From Fibrobacterales bacterium (GTDB lineage: Bacteria > Fibrobacterota > Fibrobacteria > Fibrobacterales > Fibrobacteraceae): 18,105 nucleotides of DNA. Positions 12,410 to 18,105 of the stretch are shown here, in pieces (positions within the stretch are counted from its first letter, which is position 1; every line of letters begins with the position of its first letter). A program made the position numbers and the translations under genes. A model generated the notes under the pieces. That model saw nothing but the letters and a program-made list of their open reading frames with translations, made no database searches and was not told the DNA's origin. The stretch lies in NCBI GenBank assembly GCA_025997455.1, contig BNUP01000037.1:1-18105 (forward strand), written 5' to 3'.

Positions 12410-15232
12410 ATGGCAAATAAAACACAAGCCTATTTAGACCTTGCAAACCTCGCACGGGAACGAATTATTCTGCTCGACGGCGGAATGGGAACAATGATTC
12501 AGCGATACAATTTAACCGATGCGGATTTTCGCGGGCAAAAAGGTAATAATGATATTTTGGTGCTTGAAAGACCCGATGTTATTGAGGAAATTCACAGAGC
12601 ATATTTGGCGGCAGGGGCAGATATAATAGAGACTTGCTCATTTAGTTCAAATGCTATAAGCCAAGCAGACTATTATAAATCAGATGACGGACTTGATAAA
12701 TTAACTTACGAGTTAAACAAAGCGAGTGCAGAAACGGCACGGCGGGCTGTGGAGAATTTTGAGAAGGAGTTTGGCGGGAGGCATTTTGTTGCAGGGTCAA
12801 TCGGTCCCACTTCAAAGGCGGCGGGTATGGCGAGCAAGGTTGAAGACCCCGCGAACAGGTCGGTGACATTTGCGGAACTTTCGGCGGCTTATCGCACGCA
12901 AATTCGAGGTTTACTCGACGGCGGTGCGGATATTTTGTTGATAGAAACGGTTTTTGATACGCTAAATTGCAAGGCGGCTTTGTATGCGGCATCGCTTGAA
13001 CAAGAGGCAAGAGGTAATCAAGTGCCCGTTATGGTTTCGGGGACAATCAGCGATGCATCCGGTCGTCTGCTCGCGGGGCAAACTTTAGAGGCGTTTTGGA
13101 ATTCTATTAGCGGTTATGATTTATTTTCGGTGGGCTTAAATTGTGCACTCGGTGCAGAGGAAATGGGATCGCACCTTGCGGAGTTATCCCGCGTTGCAAA
13201 TATTTTTGTGAGTGCATATCCAAATGCGGGTTTGCCAAATCCGCTTGGCGGTTATGATGAAACGCCGGAGAGTTTGGCTCGGTTTGTTCAAAAATATGCG
13301 GAAAACGGATGGGTGAATATTGTGGGCGGGTGTTGCGGAACCACACCAGATACCATAAGGGAAATTGCAAAGGCGCTTAAAGGAAAATCCCCACGCAAAG
13401 TTGCAAACGAAAACTATGAAAATGTAATAATCTCAGAAGAACTCCCCCAAACTTTATCTCATAAAACAAGGAGTTCTTCAGAGCCTACTACAATTCGTCT
13501 TTCCGGTCTTGAGCCGCTAAATATAACTCCCCTGAGCAATTTCACAAATATAGGCGAGCGAAACAATATGGCGGGATCGCTTAAATTTGCAAGGTTAATT
13601 CGAGAGGAAAAATGGAGCGAGGCGATAGAGATTTCCGCCCTGCAAATTGAAAACGGTGCAACGGTTATAGATATAAATGTAGATGACGGCTTGTTAAATT
13701 CAGTTGAAAATATACGGCATTTTGTGAATCTGTATGTTTCCGAACCGTCTGCGGCAATTGCACCAGTTATGATAGATAGTTCCGATTGGAATGTTTTGGT
13801 TGCAGGAATGGAGTGTTTTCCCGGAAAGGGCATTGTAAATTCTTTATCGTTAAAAGAAGGCGAAGAGTCGTTTCTAAAAAAAGCGGCAGAGGTGCGCAGG
13901 CACGGTTTTGCACTTGTGTGTATGGCTTTTGACGAGCAGGGGCAGGCGAACAGTTATGAACAAAGAATTAAAGTTTGCAAACGGGAATATGATTTATTAA
14001 CTCAAAAATTAAATTTTAATCCGCAGGACATTTTATTTGACCCCAATATACTTTCCATAGGCACGGGTATAGCCGAGCACGCTAATTACGGCAAAGATTT
14101 TATAGAGACCTGCAAATATATCAGGGAAAATTTGAAGGGGGCACATATTGTCGGGGGCGTTTCAAATTTGAGTTTTGCATTTAAGGGGAATAATGCGATT
14201 CGCGAAAGTATTCATTCGTGTTTTCTCTATTATGCGGTGAAAGCGGGAATGGATTTTGGCATTGTGAATGCGGGAGCCTTGCCAGTTTATGATGATATTC
14301 CGCTTTTGGAAAGAGAACTCATAGAGGACTTAATTTTTAATCGCCGAGATGATGCAACCGACAGATTGCTCGCTTATGCGGAGAGCGTAAAAAATTCCTC
14401 ATCGAAAACCGAAGGCGGCGAACAGAAAAGCGTTGAATGGCGAACCTTGCCCGTTGCGGAACGAATTTCTTATGCGTTAATAAAAGGAGTTGATACATTT
14501 ATAGAAACAGATGCGGGCGAGGCTATGGCTGAACTCAAAAATCCGTTGAAAGTTATTGAAATTCCGCTGATGAACGCTATGAATAAAGTCGGAGAACTTT
14601 TCGGCGAAGGGAAAATGTTTTTGCCGCAAGTTGTAAAGAGTGCCCGCGTTATGAAAAAGGCGGTGGCGTTTTTGCAACCATACATTGAAGAGGCACAGAA
14701 AGGCGATGTTAAAAAAGCGGGAAAAATTCTTTTGGCAACCGTTAAAGGTGATGTCCATGATATTGGGAAAAATATAGTTGGCGTTGTACTTTCTTGCAAT
14801 AATTATGAGATTATAGATTTGGGGGTTATGTGCTCACCCGAAAAAATTGTAAATGCGGTTCGTGAGGAAAAACCGAATATTGTGGGTTTGTCGGGGTTAA
14901 TTACGCCTTCTCTTTCGGAGATGTCTTTTGTGGTTGAAATGCTATCAAAAGAGGGTTTGAGCGTTCCCGTTATGATTGGCGGAGCAACAACTTCCGCTTT
15001 GCACACGGCGGTTAAAATTGCAACTGCGGGAAATATGCCGGTGGTTTATGTTGCCGATGCGGGCAAGTCGGTTGTTGTTGCGGAATCTATTTTGAATGCG
15101 GAAAAAAGTTCTTCATTTTTGCAGGAAAATTCCGAAAAGCAACAAAAATTCAGAGATACGCAAATGAAAAAAGAAGAAAAACCTACTGTGTCTATTGACG
15201 AGGCGAGAAAGCGAGGCTTGGAGTTGTTTTGA
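12410..15232 (+). CDS. metH: Cobalamin-dependent methionine synthase lacking the reactivation domain
   Basis: A 940-residue enzyme transferring the methyl group of 5-methyltetrahydrofolate to homocysteine through B12. Homocysteine domain, about 15-325: LLDGGMGTMIQ (21-31) and the zinc ligands Cys245 (GLNCALG) and Cys308-Cys309 (VGGCCGTTP). Pterin-binding domain, about 365-640: TNIGERNNMAGS (379-390), VIDINVDDG (419-427), VMIDSSDW (453-460), GGVSNLSFAF (582-591). B12 cap, about 675-765. B12-binding domain, about 770-895: KGDVHDIGKNIV (779-790, His783 the cobalt ligand) and IGGATTS (856-862). E. coli MetH (about 1,227 residues) continues with an AdoMet-binding reactivation domain; here the protein ends at the linker (EARKRGLELF). 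The frame is open upstream to 11993, but MANKT at 12410 fits the family start and follows the promoter box. It overlaps the next gene by 4 bases. Confidence 0.96.
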   Translation: MANKTQAYLDLANLARERIILLDGGMGTMIQRYNLTDADFRGQKGNNDILVLERPDVIEEIHRAYLAAGADIIETCSFSSNAISQADYYKSDDGLDKLTYELNKASAETARRAVENFEKEFGGRHFVAGSIGPTSKAAGMASKVEDPANRSVTFAELSAAYRTQIRGLLDGGADILLIETVFDTLNCKAALYAASLEQEARGNQVPVMVSGTISDASGRLLAGQTLEAFWNSISGYDLFSVGLNCALGAEEMGSHLAELSRVANIFVSAYPNAGLPNPLGGYDETPESLARFVQKYAENGWVNIVGGCCGTTPDTIREIAKALKGKSPRKVANENYENVIISEELPQTLSHKTRSSSEPTTIRLSGLEPLNITPLSNFTNIGERNNMAGSLKFARLIREEKWSEAIEISALQIENGATVIDINVDDGLLNSVENIRHFVNLYVSEPSAAIAPVMIDSSDWNVLVAGMECFPGKGIVNSLSLKEGEESFLKKAAEVRRHGFALVCMAFDEQGQANSYEQRIKVCKREYDLLTQKLNFNPQDILFDPNILSIGTGIAEHANYGKDFIETCKYIRENLKGAHIVGGVSNLSFAFKGNNAIRESIHSCFLYYAVKAGMDFGIVNAGALPVYDDIPLLERELIEDLIFNRRDDATDRLLAYAESVKNSSSKTEGGEQKSVEWRTLPVAERISYALIKGVDTFIETDAGEAMAELKNPLKVIEIPLMNAMNKVGELFGEGKMFLPQVVKSARVMKKAVAFLQPYIEEAQKGDVKKAGKILLATVKGDVHDIGKNIVGVVLSCNNYEIIDLGVMCSPEKIVNAVREEKPNIVGLSGLITPSLSEMSFVVEMLSKEGLSVPVMIGGATTSALHTAVKIATAGNMPVVYVADAGKSVVVAESILNAEKSSSFLQENSEKQQKFRDTQMKKEEKPTVSIDEARKRGLELF

Positions 15233-16233
15233 AAACATATTTTGTAATCTTAATTCTATTTCTCTTTTCCGTTTCGCAGGCGTATTTTGGCAGGGTTAAT
15301 GAGGGGCAGGCGGTATTCGGGTGGGTGGAACTTTTGCAAAGTCCGCGAACGGCATCTTTGGAAGGAGCGGGGTCGGCGTTTGCGAGTGAAGACTTAGGTG
15401 CGGCAATTGTAAATCCCGCATTATTATCGGGAGAAAAAATCGGTGCAAGCATTTTTTGGCAGAGCGGAGACTTGGCAGATAAACAGGGTATTGTGGCGAT
15501 TTCCCATCCGTTTTTCAAAAATTTCGGCGGCAGAATGCAACACACTTACGGAGTTATAGATAACGGCGAAGTGGAGAATTACAACGAAAATGGCAATGAA
15601 ACAGGCTTAACGAGTTACCCCATTTCACAGTATTATGCTATAAGTGCGGCGTTTCCATTATCACATTTTCGAGTCGGAATTTCTGGCAGATTTTTATGGG
15701 AACGGCTTTCGGAAATTGAAGGTGCACAGGCGGGAATGGGACTTTCTTTTGATTGGGGATTGCTCTGGAACAGCACTTCGGCACGATATGGATTTGCACT
15801 TGTGGGCAGGCATTTGGGAGTGCAGGTTCGCCCCTTTGTGAAAAACGGTGCAAACGGTTATGCACTTTCACAAGAACTTGCGGCATCTGCATTTTGGCGT
15901 GCAAATCAAAATTTGACTTGGCTTTTTGAGTGTAACGCTCCGCGATACTCCCCTGCCGTCGGGAAACTCGGTGTAGAATACCGCTTGGCAAATCCCCTGC
16001 ATATTAGAGCGGGTATTCAGCGAGAACTTTTAGATGTTGTGCGACTTGCAAAATCAATTTTTGACTCCGATGAAAATGCTCCCAAAGCGGGTTATTACAG
16101 ATTGTTCTCCGCAGGTGCGGGTTATAAACTTGCAGATTTTTCCTTTGGAACACTTGCGGTTGATTATTCGTATTCTATGCTTATTGAAGGTATGGGCAGT
16201 GAACATCGAGTGGGGTTAAATGCTCGGTTTTAG
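15229..16233 (+). CDS. PorV/UPF0164-like outer-membrane beta-barrel protein
   Basis: A 334-residue protein with signal peptide (residues 1-18, FSVSQA-YFG). Residues 30-75 contain LLQSPRTASLEGAGSAFASEDLGAAIVNPALLSG, the pattern typical of UPF0164/PorV-type barrels of the FadL superfamily, in which a conserved Asn-Pro-Ala segment precedes the barrel. The rest alternates polar and hydrophobic residues as in amphipathic strands, and the protein ends in Phe (GLNARF), the usual outer-membrane barrel C-terminal signature. It should sit in the outer membrane; related proteins serve as secretion-associated shuttles or transporters, but no specific substrate can be read. The start is TTG at 15229, overlapping the metH stop as TTGA, so translation is coupled. 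recR overlaps its end by 14 bases. Confidence 0.8.
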   Translation: MKTYFVILILFLFSVSQAYFGRVNEGQAVFGWVELLQSPRTASLEGAGSAFASEDLGAAIVNPALLSGEKIGASIFWQSGDLADKQGIVAISHPFFKNFGGRMQHTYGVIDNGEVENYNENGNETGLTSYPISQYYAISAAFPLSHFRVGISGRFLWERLSEIEGAQAGMGLSFDWGLLWNSTSARYGFALVGRHLGVQVRPFVKNGANGYALSQELAASAFWRANQNLTWLFECNAPRYSPAVGKLGVEYRLANPLHIRAGIQRELLDVVRLAKSIFDSDENAPKAGYYRLFSAGAGYKLADFSFGTLAVDYSYSMLIEGMGSEHRVGLNARF

Positions 16234-16822
16234 TCCTCCGTCTCTTGAAAAACTCGTTAGGGAATTTTCCCTTTTACCCGGAATAGGCAAAAAAACCGCG
16301 CGCCGTTTGGCGTTTCATTTAATTTCAGGCGACAGAGAAAAGATGGGCGATTTTGCGAATGCAATTTTGGAGGCAAAAGAAAAATTGGTGCATTGCAAAA
16401 TTTGCTATGGCATTACCGAGACCGAAATTTGCCCTCTCTGTGCAAGCCGAAACAGAGATCGCACAATTTTATGTGTGGTAGAAAAAGCGGCGGATATTTT
16501 ACCGTTTGAGAGTAGCGGAGCATTTAAGGGTTTATACTTTGTGCTCGGCGGAGTTCTTTCTCCGCTTGACGGAATTCGCCCCGAAAATTTACATATTCCG
16601 CAATTGATAGAGCGGGTGCATAGCGATGAGGTGCAAGAACTTATTTTGGCACTCGGTTCTAGCCCTGAGGCGGAGAGCACCGCTCTTTATATAGACCGCA
16701 AACTCGCCGATACTTCCGCCCGCAGAACAAAACTCGCCCGCGGCATTCCCGTTGGAAGTGATTTGGAATTTATCGATGAAATTACAATGTTGCGAGCGTT
16801 TGAAGAGAGGGTGAGGGTTTAA
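16220..16822 (+). CDS. recR: Recombination mediator RecR
   Basis: A 200-residue DNA-binding protein that acts with RecO (and RecF) to load RecA on gapped DNA. The helix-hairpin-helix is LLPGIGKKTARRLAFHL (18-34). The four-Cys zinc motif is Cys59-x2-Cys62 and Cys71-x2-Cys74. The Toprim domain includes ILCVVEKAADIL (83-94), YFVLGGVLSPLDGIRPENL (105-123) and ALGSSPEAESTALYI. The C-terminus, LARGIPVGSDLEFIDEITMLRAFEER, is standard. Length is normal. The ATG lies inside the end of the outer-membrane protein gene (14-base overlap), making it the last gene of the metH unit. Its 3' end overlaps the convergent ankyrin gene by 41 bases. Confidence 0.97.
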   Translation: MLGFSPPSLEKLVREFSLLPGIGKKTARRLAFHLISGDREKMGDFANAILEAKEKLVHCKICYGITETEICPLCASRNRDRTILCVVEKAADILPFESSGAFKGLYFVLGGVLSPLDGIRPENLHIPQLIERVHSDEVQELILALGSSPEAESTALYIDRKLADTSARRTKLARGIPVGSDLEFIDEITMLRAFEERVRV

Positions 16823-17180
16823 GAAACTTTACAACTTCATCCCGTTCATATTTGGCAGCCAAATCAATAGGAGTTTTAAGTTCATATTCATATTCGAGTT
16901 TACAATCCTCATCGTCGTAATCTTCATAATAATCTTCATCTTCGTCATAAGACGGATATTTCCATATTGCATTAATATTTGCACCCTTTTCCAAAAGGAA
17001 TTTTACAACATCAAGATTACCGTAGTATGCGGCATTGTTCAGCGGGGTATATCCATTGTCATCGTTTGCATTGATTTTGACTCCCTGCAATAACATATCT
17101 TTTACTTTTTGCAAATCGCCATTTTTAACGGCATCGAATAGCATTTCGGTTGATTCTTTTTTATAAATTTCCTCAGACAT
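16782..17180 (-). CDS. Small ankyrin-repeat protein with acidic insertion
   Basis: A 132-residue soluble protein with no signal peptide. Ankyrin repeats: about 12-41 (EMLFDAVKNGDLQKVKDMLL then GVKINANDD), 42-72 (NGYTPLNNAAYYGNLDVVKF then LLEKGANINA) and a third at about 102-121 (KTPIDLAAKYERDEVVKFL). Between repeats two and three lies a roughly 26-residue strongly acidic, Tyr-rich insertion (YDEDEDYYEDYDDED, 78-92). Ankyrin repeats bind partner proteins; no partner is evident. ATG at 17180 has AAGGA upstream. The last 12 or so residues (KPSPSLQTLATL) fall outside the repeat pattern and are encoded antisense to the end of recR, so the gene has either lost an earlier stop or always overlapped. 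A monocistronic gene is likely. Confidence 0.8.
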   Translation of the reverse strand: MSEEIYKKESTEMLFDAVKNGDLQKVKDMLLQGVKINANDDNGYTPLNNAAYYGNLDVVKFLLEKGANINAIWKYPSYDEDEDYYEDYDDEDCKLEYEYELKTPIDLAAKYERDEVVKFLKPSPSLQTLATL

Positions 17181-17254
17181 TCTTTTTTCCTTTTTAAGGG
17201 GCGTTTCTGCTGCAGGATATTTTCCAGTTCAAATCGGGTAGTGAAAAATTTGTA

Positions 17255-17281
17255 GTAGGGGCACGGCACGCTGTGCTCTAC
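17255..17281 (+). repeat. TAGGGGC-family palindromic repeat at the folD 3' end
   Basis: TAGGGGCACGGCACGC followed by TGTGCTCTAC: a TAGGGGCACGGC head and a partly complementary tail (GTGCTCTA). It fills most of the 97-base gap 17181-17277 with the ankyrin promoter region. The complement of its terminal CTA (17278-17280) is the stop codon of folD. Confidence 0.6.
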
Positions 17282-18105
17282 GAAACCGAACTTTCTACCG
17301 TCTGCTGAATAAGCGTTGCAATGGTCATTGGTCCCACGCCGCCCGGAATAGGTGTATATGCACTTGCAATTTCTGCCAAACCGTCTTGTTCAATATCACC
17401 AACGGAACAGCCGTCTTTTCCCGCGTTGTTATGAAATCCCGCATCAATAGCGACTACGCCTTTTTTTAACCACGAGGTTTTAATAAATTCGGGAATTCCC
17501 ACTGCCCCAATAACAATGTCTGCTTGTTTTATGAGACTCGGCAAATCTTGCGTTTTGCTGTGACAAATCGTCACAGTGCAATTTTTGTTTAACAACATAG
17601 CCGCCATCGGCTTGCCCAGAATTGCACTCCGCCCCACCACAACCGCGTGCTGACCTTCAAGCGGAATTTTGTAATGCTCCAAAATGCTCATTATGCCCTT
17701 TGGCGTTGCAGAACCGTAAGCCTGTTCGCCCATACTCATTAAACCGAAACCCAAACTCGTTACGCCATCTACATCTTTTTCTATGGAAATTTTATCGAAA
17801 CACATCCGCTCGTTTATATGTTTGGGAACGGGGTGTTGCAACAAAATTCCGCGCACAAGCGGGTTGTTGTTCAGTTCCTGAATTTTTGTGAGAAGTTGTT
17901 CCGTTGTGGTTTCTGCCGGCAAATAAACCGGCAAACTATCGAGACCAACTCGCCTGCAGGCATTCCCCTTCATCTTCACATAAGTTGCACTTGAAGGGTC
18001 GCTACCCACCAAAATCGTGGCTAAAACAGGCACTCCGCCGCTATTTTTTTGTATTATTTTTTGCACTCGCAAAACGAGATCACTCTCTATTTGCTTTGCA
18101 AGCGA
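17278..18105 (-). CDS. folD: Bifunctional methylenetetrahydrofolate dehydrogenase/cyclohydrolase FolD, 5' end missing
   Basis: The frame is open to the right edge (275 codons visible), so about 10-20 N-terminal residues lie outside; the TTG at 18072 is internal. FolD interconverts 5,10-methylene-, methenyl- and 10-formyl-tetrahydrofolate with NADP+. Visible motifs: VLATILVGSDPSSATYVKMKGNACRRVG, with the catalytic Tyr and Lys of the YVxxK signature; GILLQHPVP; KDVDGVT; ATPKGIMSILEHY; HAVVVGRSAILGKPMA (nucleotide binding); TICHSKTQDL; VIGAVGIPEFI; and the family signature PIPGGVGPMTIATL near the end. Spacing is typical. It supplies one-carbon units upstream of MetH chemistry but lies on the opposite strand from metH. 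The stop codon lies in a TAGGGGC repeat. Confidence 0.96.
   Translation of the reverse strand, partial: SLAKQIESDLVLRVQKIIQKNSGGVPVLATILVGSDPSSATYVKMKGNACRRVGLDSLPVYLPAETTTEQLLTKIQELNNNPLVRGILLQHPVPKHINERMCFDKISIEKDVDGVTSLGFGLMSMGEQAYGSATPKGIMSILEHYKIPLEGQHAVVVGRSAILGKPMAAMLLNKNCTVTICHSKTQDLPSLIKQADIVIGAVGIPEFIKTSWLKKGVVAIDAGFHNNAGKDGCSVGDIEQDGLAEIASAYTPIPGGVGPMTIATLIQQTVESSVS

Overview
The window (18,105 bases, moderately AT-rich, tightly packed genes) looks like bacterial chromosome from a Gram-negative, probably Fibrobacterota-like organism (a Fibrobacter or Fibromonas relative). This assignment is an inference. It rests on the mix of an outer-membrane beta-barrel ending in Phe, several lipoproteins, a DUF5683-like envelope protein, an FGE-like (sulfatase-modifying-factor fold) lipoprotein, an NPCBM-tailed membrane protein, and housekeeping genes of ordinary bacterial type. 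No rRNA, tRNA, CRISPR array or complete insertion sequence was seen.

Layout. (1) 1-2703, plus strand: the 3' part of a GT-C-like membrane glycosyltransferase with a C-terminal NPCBM domain, overlapping a secreted DUF5683-like protein. (2) 2704-3805, minus strand: a small lipoprotein, a periplasmic thioredoxin and probably a 32-residue secreted peptide, with a candidate bidirectional terminator beyond. (3) 3925-6147, minus strand: a large lipoprotein of fibronectin-III-like modules plus an FGE-like domain. (4) 6148-7682: a repeat-rich stretch around an AAA+ ATPase gene, bracketed by near-identical 14-base direct repeats. (5) 7683-12175, minus strand: unknown protein - ffh - HD-GYP-associated small domain - (repeat-bearing gap) - HDOD protein - ruvC - proB. 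(6) 12410-16822, plus strand: metH - PorV/UPF0164-like outer-membrane protein - recR, all overlapping. (7) 16782-18105, minus strand: an ankyrin-repeat protein overlapping the recR tail, then folD running off the window.

How the genes fit together. folD and metH are consecutive folate one-carbon steps, though not co-transcribed. ffh serves membrane and secretory targeting. ruvC and recR are recombination-repair genes. proB starts proline synthesis. HDOD and the HD-GYP-type module suggest regulation or signalling. This MetH stops at the end of its B12 domain and lacks the AdoMet reactivation domain.

The most interesting signals are non-coding. Four transcription-unit heads carry TTTCTAC(A/C)TT exactly where a -10 box would place the transcript start on the A of the ATG, and none has a Shine-Dalgarno sequence there, so leaderless mRNAs are predicted. 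Two of these heads share a G-rich compound repeat. A family of TAGGGGC-headed palindromic repeats sits in the gaps, and two copies supply gene stop codons. No confirmed new defence or mobile system is visible. The repeat-bracketed ATPase is the nearest candidate.
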